DNA of 64,000 nt from Bryobacteraceae bacterium (GTDB lineage: Bacteria; Acidobacteriota; Terriglobia; Bryobacterales; Bryobacteraceae): assembly GCA_019752335.1 (NCBI GenBank), contig JAIEMJ010000036.1, positions 124,001 through 188,000 of the forward strand, given 5' to 3'. Below are positions 56,374 to 64,000 of this stretch, piece by piece. Below the pieces are notes generated by a model, which saw only the letters and a program-made list of their open reading frames with translations, was not told the origin of the DNA and did not search any database. Every line of letters begins with the position of its first letter. Within the stretch, counting starts at the first letter, position 1. Both the position numbers and the translations under genes were made by a program.

Positions 56374-56673
56374 TTACGGACGCGTCTGGCCGTCGGACTT
56401 TTGGCGCGCGATCCGGCGGCTCTGGCGATTCTGCTCGTGGCGCAATTGCTTGCGTTCGCCCCGGCTGAGTCCATTACCGTCGGCGCGGTCGCGGCGAACC
56501 TGGCGCCGGATGCGGCTCTGATTGGCGTTGAGCCGCGCGGCTTCGGGAGCCGTTAAAGTTCCGTTCTTCACACCCTGGTTGATGCGAGCCTGCTGATTCA
56601 CCTCGCGCTGTCCAATGGTCTGCGCGGAAAGGCCGAGCGTGACGGCCAAAAAGATCGAAGTGGTTTTTAGCAT
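56374..56673 (-). CDS. Small secreted Gln/Arg-rich helical protein
   Basis: Protein of 99 residues with a signal peptide (MLKTTSIFLAVTLGLSAQ). The mature part is helical and basic: 'REVNQQARINQGVKNGTLTA', 'EAARLNANQSRIRRQVRRDR', 'GLSRGERKQLRHEQNRQSR'. Similar small proteins, with 'NQQxRIxxGV..G.LT' followed by an EF-hand-like 'DGNGLS', are common next to envelope genes, but their role is unknown to me. AGGAGG lies 6 nt before ATG 56673. Tail-to-tail with the esterase gene, 1 bp apart. Confidence 0.75.
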   Translation of the reverse strand: MLKTTSIFLAVTLGLSAQTIGQREVNQQARINQGVKNGTLTAPEAARLNANQSRIRRQVRRDRADGNGLSRGERKQLRHEQNRQSRRIARQKSDGQTRP

Positions 56674-56729
56674 GTATGCCTCCTACGCTTGATCAAAGGC
56701 AAGCCGGCCGGCAAAGTTGCGGTGGTAGC

Positions 56730-57569
56730 TCAATTGAAACTGGACTTCAGAAACTTGATGCCGTCGGCGGCTAAGGTGTCCATGTCCTTTTCGAGGTCCC
56801 GCCAGATGCGCGCGGCGGCCGAGATTTCCTTCAGCGCCGAGCCGAAGCTCTCGATGGTGAGCCAGCCGTCGTAGTTCACGTCGTGCAGCGCTTGAAAAAC
56901 GCCGGTCCAATCGACGTGGCCGGTGCCCGGCGTGCCGCGATCGTTCTCGCAGGCATGGACGTGGACGAGATGTTGGCCCACCGTGCGATAGCCGTCGGGA
57001 ATGCTCTTCTCCTCGATGTTCGAGTGAAAGGTATCGAAGAGGATGCCGACGCGCGGATGATGGATGGCTTCGCAGAAGGCGACCGAGTCAGCGGCGGTGT
57101 TGAGGAAGTAAGTCTCGAAGCGATTCAGCGGCTCCAGGGCGAGCGTAATGCGATGGGCGTCCAGGGTGGGCGCGAGTTCCTGGAAGAACTCGACCGAGCG
57201 CTTCCATTCGTCAGCCGTGCGGCGCACACCCGTGAAGTGGCCAAGCGGGGCGTACATGGGTCCCGCGAGGATCTCGCCGCCGGCTTCGGCCAGGGCTTTG
57301 ATGCAGGCGCGAAAGTAATCGAGCGTGTGGCGCCGGACGCCGGCATCGGCGCTGAGGGGGTTATTTTCCAAAGAGGCGATACCCACCGCTGTTAGGCCCA
57401 AGCCCTTCGACAGGCAAGCCTGATAGAGGGCGGCCGACGGGAAGGCTTGCGGATCCACCAGCAGGATTTCGACGCCGTCGTAACCCCAGGCCTTGGCCTT
57501 GTCGAGCAGGTGAAGGTCAGCGGCGGTGAAGTTCGCTGTCCACAGCATGGTGTTGATGCCAAAGCGCAT
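56730..57569 (-). CDS. Sugar isomerase/epimerase (D-psicose/tagatose 3-epimerase type)
   Basis: TIM-barrel enzyme of 279 residues. Metal ligands typical of the family are in 'ITLALEPLNRFETYFLNT' (Glu), 'VGILFDTFHSNIEEKSI' (Asp and His), 'VHACENDRGTPGTGHVDW' (His, and the substrate-binding region) and 'GWLTIESFGS' (Glu). These match ketose 3-epimerases with a Mn2+/Mg2+ site. It is the last gene of an operon with an SDR, an SGNH-fold protein and a quinoprotein, suggesting conversion of an oxidised sugar. Start ATG 57569, 21 bp after the SDR stop. Confidence 0.88.
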   Translation of the reverse strand: MRFGINTMLWTANFTAADLHLLDKAKAWGYDGVEILLVDPQAFPSAALYQACLSKGLGLTAVGIASLENNPLSADAGVRRHTLDYFRACIKALAEAGGEILAGPMYAPLGHFTGVRRTADEWKRSVEFFQELAPTLDAHRITLALEPLNRFETYFLNTAADSVAFCEAIHHPRVGILFDTFHSNIEEKSIPDGYRTVGQHLVHVHACENDRGTPGTGHVDWTGVFQALHDVNYDGWLTIESFGSALKEISAAARIWRDLEKDMDTLAADGIKFLKSSFN

Positions 57570-57590
57570 GCAGCAATTCTAACAACAACC

Positions 57591-58334
57591 CTATCCTCTG
57601 CCCACCAAGGGCATGGTGGTGGCCATTACGGTGATGAATTGAACGTTGGCCGCCAGTGGCAACCCGGCCATGAAGACCACCGCATCGGCGACGTGCTTCA
57701 CGTCCATGCGCGGCTCCACCATGGTCATGCCGTTAGCTTGGGGGACGCCCGAGGTCATGCGCTCGGTCATCTCGGTGGCGGCGTTGCCAATGTCGATCTG
57801 GCCGCAGGCGATATCGAAGTTACGCCCGTCAAGTGAAATCGACTTCGTCAGTCCGGTGATCGCATGTTTGGTTGCCGTATACGGCGCGGAGTTCGGCCGT
57901 GGCGCCGTCGCCGAGATGGAGCCGTTGTTGATGATCCGCCCGCCGCGCGGACTCTGCTTCTTCATCACCCGCATCGCGTGCTGCGCGCAAAGGAACGCGC
58001 CCGTCAAATTCACGTTCACCACGGCGCTCCATTGCGCGAAGGTCAACTCGTCCATCGGAATCGCCGGGGCGCCCATGCCGGCGTTGTTGAACAACACGTC
58101 CAGCCGGCCGTAGCGTTCGACGATGGCGGCAAACAGTGCCGCCACCGGTTCGGGTTGCGTCACGTCCGTCGGTACGCAGAAGAAGCGGTCGCCGTACGAC
58201 GCCGTCTTCTCCAATTCGTGCGCCCGCCGGCCCGCCAGCACCAGGGAGTAACCAGCGTCATGCAAAGCAAGGCTCACCGCGCGGCCGATACCGCTGCCAG
58301 CGCCAGTAACCAGGGCAATTTTCGTTGAAGACAT
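57591..58334 (-). CDS. SDR-family oxidoreductase
   Basis: Classical SDR of 247 residues: '[20 protein letters not shown]' (cofactor), '[13 protein letters not shown]' (NNAG), '[20 protein letters not shown]' with K following (Ser and Tyr-x3-Lys) and '[12 protein letters not shown]' where PG is usual. The cofactor loop with Arg-Arg ('[13 protein letters not shown]') suggests NADP. A sugar or polyol is a likely substrate given the neighbours. AAGGAAT precedes ATG 58334; 6 bp separate it from the SGNH gene upstream. Confidence 0.9.
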   Translation of the reverse strand: MSSTKIALVTGAGSGIGRAVSLALHDAGYSLVLAGRRAHELEKTASYGDRFFCVPTDVTQPEPVAALFAAIVERYGRLDVLFNNAGMGAPAIPMDELTFAQWSAVVNVNLTGAFLCAQHAMRVMKKQSPRGGRIINNGSISATAPRPNSAPYTATKHAITGLTKSISLDGRNFDIACGQIDIGNAATEMTERMTSGVPQANGMTMVEPRMDVKHVADAVVFMAGLPLAANVQFITVMATTMPLVGRG

Positions 58335-58340
58335 AATTCC

Positions 58341-59021
58341 TTAGGGTTTCGCCATCGCCTCGGCGATGGCTGCTTCGGCCAAGGGCGCCATGGCGGCGTA
58401 GCCCGCCGCATTCGGCACCAGGCCGTCGTTGGTGAATTCTTTGCGCAGCACGCGTCCGCTGGCGAGGGCCGAGTAGTAATCCAAGTAAGTCGCGCCCACT
58501 TTGGCGGCATAGCTCTTCAGCCAGCCATTTAGACCAATAATCTTGCCCGCCGGACGCCGCTTCTGCGTTTCCCATACTGGCGTGACCGAGGCCAGAATCA
58601 CGCGGATGCCATTGGCTTTGGCGAGTTCCACCATCGACATGAAATTCTCGGCGGACATCGCTTCCGTCGTCGGACCGGCCGTTCCAGCGATGTCGTTAGT
58701 TCCGGCCTGGATTATGACTAGCTTCGGCTTGAGGGAAATCACATCCTGCCGGAAGCGGAGTAACATCTGCGCCGAGGACTGGCGGGCTAAACCGCGGTTC
58801 AAATACGGCTTACCCTCGAAAAACGGTTCCCACTTCTCGGTAATCTCGTCGCCGAGAAATACCACCGCCGGTGGCGACTTGATTTCAGCGTTGTCGCTGC
58901 CATAGCGAGTAAGTCCGGCCCAGTCGTTCAGCAACCGTCGCTGCGCGGTTAACTCGCGTTCGAGCTCGGCAACCGTCTGGCCGTACAAGCCGAGGCACAC
59001 CAAAGCCAGGGCGTAACGCAT
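58341..59021 (-). CDS. SGNH-hydrolase-fold protein lacking catalytic residues
   Basis: Protein of 226 residues that aligns block by block with GDSL/SGNH lipases, with the key residues changed. Block I reads G57-D-E59-I-T (Glu for the Ser nucleophile); block II reads 'NRGLARQSS' where NRGISGQT is usual (oxyanion Gly lost); block III keeps Asn109 ('AGTNDIAG'); block V reads D199-G-L-V202-P-N, with Val for the catalytic His. Signal peptide short (MRYALALVCLGLYGQ). Three of four catalytic positions are gone while the rest is well conserved, so it is probably a binding protein. It directly abuts the quinoprotein gene stop. Confidence 0.85.
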   Translation of the reverse strand: MRYALALVCLGLYGQTVAELERELTAQRRLLNDWAGLTRYGSDNAEIKSPPAVVFLGDEITEKWEPFFEGKPYLNRGLARQSSAQMLLRFRQDVISLKPKLVIIQAGTNDIAGTAGPTTEAMSAENFMSMVELAKANGIRVILASVTPVWETQKRRPAGKIIGLNGWLKSYAAKVGATYLDYYSALASGRVLRKEFTNDGLVPNAAGYAAMAPLAEAAIAEAMAKP

Positions 59022-60557
59022 TTACTTCTTGAGTCCGAAGCAATACAGGTGGCCGTCGTAGGTATTGATATATACCTGGCCATTCGCCACCGCGATGCCG
59101 CTCCAGTGGTTCCAATTGGTAATCTGCTTACCGCTATTCCACAGCTCTTTCCCGGTTTGCGCATCCAGGGCATACAGCACCGCGTGCGTGGAAAGCGGAA
59201 TGCGGCGTTCCATGCGGAAATCGAGGCCGACGTCCGGAAAGGCCTGGGCCGTATTCTCGCCGCTGCCGTAAGCGAAGATCACGCCGTTGGCGATCAGCGG
59301 CGGTTCCGCTTGATTCATGTCGCGGGAGAGCCAGGCTGGGGTGAGCACGGGCTTGCCGTTCTTCGTCTCCATCTTGAAAGCCGCGATGGCGCCTTTCTTG
59401 ATTTCGCCGTATTCGAGCGGCGCCTTATAGGCCGAATGCTTCGGACCCCAGAAAGGCGTGAGAATCCAGCGCGTGCCCTTGGCATCTTCCCAGGTGGCGA
59501 GCGAGCCCCAAATACCGGCTTCCGCGAAATCCACCATTTCATTGCAGATCAGCGGCGTTCGATAGACGGGCGTGCGATGGTCATCGCCACCGATGGACTC
59601 GGTATCCATCAGATAGATGCGGCATTCTTTGCTTGCGTCGATCATATACTCTCTGCCCTTGTAATCGAAGATGGCGGGAGTAACTTGCATATCCAAATCA
59701 CGCTTCACTAACCATTCCGCGTTCGACGGACCGTAGTAATCCACTAACTCAAGCGCCTTCGTTTTCGGATTCTGCTTGACGCCGATAATGCCGTTGCCAT
59801 AGACGCCATTCTCCGGGTCCCAGCGGCCGTCGCCGGTGCCCGTGTACATGACTAAGTCCTTGCTGATGGCGGGGCCCGAACGTCCCCACATGCCGCCGCC
59901 TGCCGGCCCCCAGGAGCCGACGATCTTCGTCGCGAGGTCATAGGTGTAGGCCATATTCGGGTTACCGCCACAGCCTTGCGCGCTGTGCGTGTAAATCACG
60001 TTATTCAGCAGGCTCATGGCATAGGGTTTGCCGTTCGGCGGCATGAACTTCGCGGGCGAGGTGAGTTCCTCGCCGTCCGCGGCATTGATCTGGTGCAGGC
60101 GCCCGTCCCAACTCGCGGCGTAGATGGTGTACTGGCCATCGCCTTTGCCCGGTCCGATGGTGACGTTGGCGGTCATGCCGCCCGGGCAGAGCACGCTGGG
60201 TCCGCGGCCGCTCTCTTTGTAGTTGCTCTCGAAGTGCTTGGTCCAGAGCAGGGTGCCATCGGCAGCGTCGAGCGCGAAGATATTATCGGAGACACCCGCC
60301 TGGATCACCACCTGCTTCGGACCCTTCGGCGTGTTCACCTTTCCGATGACCAGCGGTTCCAGGAGGGAGTGCATCTGCCGCGGCTCATTGTTGAGCTTCT
60401 TCTTCCACAGCAAGGTGAGCCCCTTCACGTTGCCGGTATTGAGGATCTTCTCGTCTTTTTGCCAATTGTTGCGGCGTACGTCGCCGCCGTCGGTAAGCCA
60501 GTCGGCGCTGAAGGCCAGGGAAGTGACGGCCAGGGTGGCGGCTAGGAATCTGCGCAT
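59022..60557 (-). CDS. Secreted PQQ-dehydrogenase-like beta-propeller protein 1
   Basis: Protein of 511 residues with a signal peptide ([17 protein letters not shown]). Repeated blade motifs of the quinoprotein type: '[18 protein letters not shown]', '[13 protein letters not shown]', '[20 protein letters not shown]' and '[17 protein letters not shown]'. '[17 protein letters not shown]' at the start is like related alcohol-dehydrogenase propellers. No heme motif is present, and the Cys-Cys pair of methanol dehydrogenases is not evident, so PQQ binding is uncertain. ATG 60557 is used (GGAG upstream). First gene of the SGNH-SDR-epimerase operon and divergent from a paralog. Confidence 0.85.
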   Translation of the reverse strand: MRRFLAATLAVTSLAFSADWLTDGGDVRRNNWQKDEKILNTGNVKGLTLLWKKKLNNEPRQMHSLLEPLVIGKVNTPKGPKQVVIQAGVSDNIFALDAADGTLLWTKHFESNYKESGRGPSVLCPGGMTANVTIGPGKGDGQYTIYAASWDGRLHQINAADGEELTSPAKFMPPNGKPYAMSLLNNVIYTHSAQGCGGNPNMAYTYDLATKIVGSWGPAGGGMWGRSGPAISKDLVMYTGTGDGRWDPENGVYGNGIIGVKQNPKTKALELVDYYGPSNAEWLVKRDLDMQVTPAIFDYKGREYMIDASKECRIYLMDTESIGGDDHRTPVYRTPLICNEMVDFAEAGIWGSLATWEDAKGTRWILTPFWGPKHSAYKAPLEYGEIKKGAIAAFKMETKNGKPVLTPAWLSRDMNQAEPPLIANGVIFAYGSGENTAQAFPDVGLDFRMERRIPLSTHAVLYALDAQTGKELWNSGKQITNWNHWSGIAVANGQVYINTYDGHLYCFGLKK

Positions 60558-60588
60558 CGTGCTTGTCTCCAAACCTCACACTATATCT

Positions 60589-60609
60589 CAATCCGCTGGT
60601 GGCGGATTG
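60589..60609. promoter_or_regulatory. Inverted repeat between divergent quinoprotein genes
   Basis: CAATCCGC (60589-60596), TGGTG, GCGGATTG (60602-60609): perfect 8-bp arms. It is flanked symmetrically by TATA-like -10 candidates, ATATAG reading left and TATATGAT reading right. It is a good candidate operator for joint control of both operons. Confidence 0.5.
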
Positions 60610-60644
60610 GGTATATGATCTTAGATTCGAAGGAGTATTGATTG

Positions 60645-62198
60645 ATGCGAAGAATTAGCCTGGCCACGGTCTCCGTTGGCTGCGTGCTGTTGGCGGTTGG
60701 CGTGGCTTTTGCCCAACGCGGAGTGGACTGGGTGGTGGGATCGAACGACGCCCACCGCTCTGCCTGGGTGCGTATGGACGCCAAGATTAACGCCGAAAGC
60801 ATGCGCAAGCCGGGCTTCGAACTGCTGTGGAAGATGAAGATGAATGGCGCCGCGCGGCAGATGAGTTCGCTCACGCCGCCCTCGCTGCTGGACTTCTACA
60901 TCAGCTACCGCGGCTTCCGCTCACTCGCCTTCATCGGTAACGCCTCAGGCAGCGTGACCGGCGTCGACATCGATCTGGCGCGCGTCGAATGGGAGAAGAC
61001 GTTCCCCACCACGGGACCCAGCACCGTCGCCTGCCCAGGCGGCATCACGTCCGGCGTGGTGCGCGTGGTGAACTCTTTAGCGTATCCTTCGCCGCTGAGC
61101 GGCAGTGGCATCGGCCGGGGCACACCCGCCAAGAGCGGCGTCGGCTTGCCGGATGAAGGCGCCGTCACGTTGAAGACGCCGCCGATGCAGCGTCCAGGAC
61201 CACCACCGTCCGCCGCTCCGAAGCCGCGCCCCGGCGTGCGCGACTCGGGCCCCGTGAACATGTTCGCGCCGCGCGTCCAATACGCTTACTTCCTGACGGG
61301 CGACGGCAAGTTTCATTTCCTCTACGTCTCCAACGGCGACGAACCGAATCCACCGATCGATTTTCTCCCGCCAGGCGCGCACGCCCAGGGCTTGATGGTC
61401 TTTGAGCGCGTTGCTTACGTCACCACGGTGAACGGCTGCGGCGGCGTCGACAATGGCCTGTGGGCGCTCGATCTCGAAACCAAGCAGGTGAACCATTGGA
61501 AGACGTCGGACGTAGTGGGCACGAATGGCTACGCCCTCGCTCCCGATGGCACCATCTTTGTGAGCGGACGCGACGAGTTAGTCGCGCTGGAATTGAAGAC
61601 CCTAACGCAGAAGGCCAGCTTCAAGGCGCCCGGACTGCGCTTTACCTCATCGCCGGCGATTTTCGAGGCGCAAGGGAAGGACTTAGTCGCCGTCACGACG
61701 AACGACGGCGCACTGCACGTCTTCGATACTACCGACCTGAGTAAGCCGATGGCCAGCGCCACGGGCATCGCCAAGGACTACGCGGTGGGCAGCGTGGCTA
61801 CCTGGCAGGACATGTCCGGCGGGCGTTGGATTCTGGCTCCTACGGGGAACGCCGTAAGCGCCTGGAAGTTGGTGGACGGAAAACTGCAAGCTGCTTGGAC
61901 GTCGCGCGACTTAGTGTCGCCCGCGCCGCCCATCGTGGTGAACGGTGTCGTCTTCGCGCTGTCTTCGGGTGAGTTTCGCACTACCGACGCCAATATGACG
62001 GCCGCTCAGCGGGCCGCCAAGAGTTCGAAGGCGATCCTCTACGCCCTCGACGCGGCTACCGGTAAAGAGGTCTGGAATAGCGGCTCTACCCTGCCCACTT
62101 TTGTAACCACGGGCCGCTTGGCCGCGGGTGGCGGTCGCGTCTATGTCGGCACGCACGACGGCACGCAGTACGCCTTCGGCTTCCCGATTGAGCACTAG
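60645..62198 (+). CDS. Secreted PQQ-like beta-propeller protein 2
   Basis: Protein of 517 residues, paralog of the divergent gene. Signal peptide (MRRISLATVSVGCVLLAVGV), 'DWVVGSNDAHRSAWVRMDA' opening, blade motifs 'LWALDLETKQVNHWK' and 'ILYALDAATGKEVWNSGSTL', and 'GGRVYVGTHDGTQYAFGF' at the end. Unlike its partner it has a Pro-rich insert of about 40 residues ('MQRPGPPPSAAPKPRPGVRD'), probably a flexible loop. Several blades have drifted, so cofactor binding is doubtful. AAGGAG precedes ATG 60645. coaX follows after 4 bp. Confidence 0.83.
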   Translation: MRRISLATVSVGCVLLAVGVAFAQRGVDWVVGSNDAHRSAWVRMDAKINAESMRKPGFELLWKMKMNGAARQMSSLTPPSLLDFYISYRGFRSLAFIGNASGSVTGVDIDLARVEWEKTFPTTGPSTVACPGGITSGVVRVVNSLAYPSPLSGSGIGRGTPAKSGVGLPDEGAVTLKTPPMQRPGPPPSAAPKPRPGVRDSGPVNMFAPRVQYAYFLTGDGKFHFLYVSNGDEPNPPIDFLPPGAHAQGLMVFERVAYVTTVNGCGGVDNGLWALDLETKQVNHWKTSDVVGTNGYALAPDGTIFVSGRDELVALELKTLTQKASFKAPGLRFTSSPAIFEAQGKDLVAVTTNDGALHVFDTTDLSKPMASATGIAKDYAVGSVATWQDMSGGRWILAPTGNAVSAWKLVDGKLQAAWTSRDLVSPAPPIVVNGVVFALSSGEFRTTDANMTAAQRAAKSSKAILYALDAATGKEVWNSGSTLPTFVTTGRLAAGGGRVYVGTHDGTQYAFGFPIEH

Positions 62199-62202
62199 GC
62201 CG

Positions 62203-62976
62203 ATGCTGCTGGCCATTGACGCGGGAAACACAAATCTAACGATTGGCGTCTATCGCCAACGGAAACTGGAAACCAGTTGGCGCTTACGAACCGTGCGCGA
62301 GCGCACCGCGGACGAATGGGGCATCTTGCTGCGCGAACTATTCGAGGCGAACTCCATGCGCTTTGCGGAAGTATCGGGCATCGTCGTTTCGAGTGTCGTG
62401 CCGCCACTGGACGGACCGTTGAATACAATGGCGCGACGTTATTTTTCCACGTCGCCCATGTTCGTCACGGCAGAGAGTAACTTGGGCCTGAAGGTGTTGG
62501 TCGACCATCCCCGGGAAGTGGGAGCGGACCGGGTTGTGAACGCCGTGGCCGCTTTCGAAAAATACGGCGGCCCGGTCGTGGTGGTTGACTTAGGCACCGC
62601 CATTAACTTCGATTGCGTGTCCGAGCGTGGCGATTTTCTGGGGGGCATCATCTGTCCCGGCTTGGGTATCGCCATCAGCGGCCTCTTCGAGAAAGCCGCC
62701 CGCTTGCCTTTGGTGGATGTCGCCGAGCCGCGCCAACTAATCGGAACGAATACGGTGGACTGCATTCAAAGCGGACTCTACTACGGCACCATCGGCACCA
62801 TCGACGGCATTATGGCGCGCCTGGTGACGGAACTCGGTCCCGGCACGCGCTGTGTCGCCACCGGCGGGCAGGCGCATTTAATTGCGCGAGGTTCGCAGTT
62901 TATCAAAACCGTCGACGAAGACCTTACGCTCGACGGACTCGAAATGATCTGGGAGCGCAATCTTGCCGGCGGCTGA
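62203..62976 (+). CDS. coaX: Type III pantothenate kinase
   Basis: CoA biosynthesis kinase of 257 residues, phosphorylating pantothenate. ASKHA motifs: 'MLLAIDAGNTNLTIGVY' (phosphate-1), 'VVSSVVPPLDGPLN', 'VGADRVVNAVAAFEKYGGP' (substrate), 'VVVDLGTAINFDCVSERGDF' (phosphate-2), 'GGIICPGLGIAI' and 'CVATGGQAHLI'. Length and motifs match CoaX rather than CoaA. ATG 62203 is 4 bp after the quinoprotein gene; the earlier in-frame region lies within that gene. It overlaps the next gene by 14 bp. Confidence 0.95.
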   Translation: MLLAIDAGNTNLTIGVYRQRKLETSWRLRTVRERTADEWGILLRELFEANSMRFAEVSGIVVSSVVPPLDGPLNTMARRYFSTSPMFVTAESNLGLKVLVDHPREVGADRVVNAVAAFEKYGGPVVVVDLGTAINFDCVSERGDFLGGIICPGLGIAISGLFEKAARLPLVDVAEPRQLIGTNTVDCIQSGLYYGTIGTIDGIMARLVTELGPGTRCVATGGQAHLIARGSQFIKTVDEDLTLDGLEMIWERNLAGG

Positions 62977-63652
62977 GGAACCGGATTGGCCGACTAACTA
63001 CTTCAATTACTTCACCGAAATTGAAGAGCATTTTCAGCGCGCCCGCGGCACGAGTCTATTTCTCCTTTCGCCCCTGGATTGGGCATTAATTGAAACTTGG
63101 AAGAACGGCGGGATACCGCTGGAAGCGGTGCGCCGGGGAATTGAGCGCGCCTTCGAAAAATGGCGCGCGAGTAAGCGACGCCAGGCGGTGAATTCGCTGG
63201 CCTATTGCACGCAAGCTGTGATGGAAGAGGCCGAAATCATGGAGAAGGGCGGCATCAGTACGGCGTCGGCGCCCGTGGTGGACGCGCCATTTTCCGTGGA
63301 AGAACTGCGGACTTACTTATCATCGAATGCTGAGTTAGTCGCGGCGAAAGGCTGGACCGATTTGGCGCGCTCCCTCAGCCAGTTGGCCGCGGAAGCTGAG
63401 TTGCATCATGGCGCGCTGGAAGAACTGGAACTGCGTCTGACGGTAATCGAGGAGAAGTTACTCGCCGAGGCCCGGAGCGCGCAGAGCGAAGAGCAACTGC
63501 TGAAGGTGCGCCGCGAAATGGAGAATTCGTTGCGTCCTTATCGCGGCAAAATGACCGCCGATCAACTCTCGCGGTTGGAGCGGCAGTTTTTGGATCGCGC
63601 GGTGTTGGAACAGGCCGGTCTGCGCCGTCTGAGCCTCTTCTACCTGCACTAA
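62963..63652 (+). CDS. Conserved coaX-linked protein of unknown function
   Basis: Protein of 229 residues, helical throughout. The N-terminus 'DWPTNYFNYFTEIEEHFQRA', 'LSPLDWALIETWKNGGIPLE' and 'VRRGIERAFEKWRASKRR' resemble a protein often seen after coaX in acidobacteria. A central linker is followed by coiled-coil segments ('HHGALEELELRLTVIEEKLL' and 'SRLERQFLDRAVLEQAGL'). No enzymatic motif is seen. The TTG start at 62963 overlaps the end of coaX, indicating coupling; no better start lies downstream before the conserved part. Confidence 0.78.
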   Translation: MPAAEEPDWPTNYFNYFTEIEEHFQRARGTSLFLLSPLDWALIETWKNGGIPLEAVRRGIERAFEKWRASKRRQAVNSLAYCTQAVMEEAEIMEKGGISTASAPVVDAPFSVEELRTYLSSNAELVAAKGWTDLARSLSQLAAEAELHHGALEELELRLTVIEEKLLAEARSAQSEEQLLKVRREMENSLRPYRGKMTADQLSRLERQFLDRAVLEQAGLRRLSLFYLH

Positions 63653-63664
63653 AATCAAAGGGTG

Positions 63665-64000
63665 ATGCTTCGCCGAACTCTCCTCGCCGCGCCCGCTTTC
63701 GCCATCAAGAAAAAGCCCGGCCTCCGCATAGCTCCTTTCACCGCGGATGTGACGCCGCCCCTCGGTACGCCTCTCTGCGTGGGCTTAGTGGTGCCGGGGA
63801 CCAGCGTGAAGGATTCCTTGGAAGCACGCGGTGTCGTGCTCATGCCCGAAGATCAGCAACCGATCGTACTTTGCGCCGTGGACTGGTTGGGCATCGGCAA
63901 TAGCAGCCACGACCGCTGGCGCGCCGCTTTAGCCGTCGCCGCCGGCACGGTGCCCGCGCGGGTAGCCGTCCAGACCGTCCACCAACACGACGCCCCCGGT
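63665..64000 (+). CDS. Neutral/alkaline ceramidase-like protein, N-terminal part (3' end outside window)
   Basis: The frame from ATG 63665 is open to the last base; 112 codons are visible. 'IAPFTADVTPPLGTPL' at residues about 22-37 is the usual start of neutral ceramidase-like proteins. 'ARGVVLMPEDQQPIVLCAVD' and 'VAVQTVHQHDAPG' follow, the latter with the zinc-binding His pattern of that family. A short signal-like N-terminus (MLRRTLLAAPAFA) is present. AAAGGG just upstream can serve as ribosome site. In bacteria many members have uncharacterised amidase roles, so ceramide as substrate is only a guess. Confidence 0.75.
   Translation, partial: MLRRTLLAAPAFAIKKKPGLRIAPFTADVTPPLGTPLCVGLVVPGTSVKDSLEARGVVLMPEDQQPIVLCAVDWLGIGNSSHDRWRAALAVAAGTVPARVAVQTVHQHDAPG

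Noticed and set aside
1-64000. CRISPR arrays, tRNA or rRNA genes, insertion sequences, phage genes
   Set aside because: No regularly spaced repeats, cloverleaf sequences, rRNA-like stretches, transposase motifs or terminal inverted repeats were seen on either strand.

Overview
The window is GC-rich, gene-dense DNA from an acidobacterium, most like the Solibacter/Bryobacter branch. Three things point there: three ADOP-type (MacB/FtsX-like) permeases, two of them paired with PadR regulators; a protein with the acidobacterial VWFA-related domain; and a tandem pair of secreted proteins with a C-terminal Cys motif I associate with Solibacter-like genomes. There are no rRNA or tRNA genes, CRISPR arrays, phage genes or insertion sequences that I can see. 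Assignments come from reading the sequence only.

Layout. 0-7 kb: a partial gene, a VWFA-related protein, two formylglycine sulfatases and an ADOP permease. 7-20 kb: DUF427 protein, subclass-B3-like metallo-beta-lactamase, two large GT39-like membrane glycosyltransferases sharing one bidirectional promoter, a TonB siderophore receptor with a Fur-like box coupled to a DUF1624 acyltransferase, an ADOP/PadR pair and a polysaccharide export protein. 20-29 kb: RNase R, a mutarotase-like protein, the tandem secreted paralogs (the second frameshifted), and a D-aminoacylase-like amidohydrolase. 29-35 kb: ADOP/PadR with a 38-bp palindromic operator, then a divergent pair of His-motif proteins that look like an uncharacterised metal-handling module. 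35-40.4 kb: a degenerate ABC ATPase, a MoaB-like protein and two ABC-2 permeases running straight into F0 ATP synthase genes (AtpZ-like, atpI, atpB, atpE). 40-45 kb: two Uma2 nucleases, an SDR, a heavy-metal-binding protein, and a cytochrome c/copper monooxygenase pair. 45-50 kb: flgM, a FlgN-like gene, flgK, flgL, a GH-like protein and tsaB. 50-64 kb: PEP-CTERM protein, BadF-type kinase, YhhQ, lipoprotein, alkyltransferase-like protein, DUF362 protein, GDSL esterase, then a four-gene operon (quinoprotein, inactivated SGNH protein, SDR, sugar epimerase) divergent from a second quinoprotein, coaX and a partial ceramidase-like gene.

Regulation. At least 13 start codons lie 5-7 nt downstream of a TANNNT-like hexamer with no Shine-Dalgarno sequence, so leaderless transcription looks common. 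Two divergent pairs share one palindromic -10. The flgM gene has a good sigma-28 promoter.

Most worth following up: the WH/PPHV membrane protein and its HxHP partner (32.1-34.7 kb), the degenerate ABC ATPase operon next to atpBE, the dead SGNH protein inside a quinoprotein operon, and the leaderless and bidirectional promoters.
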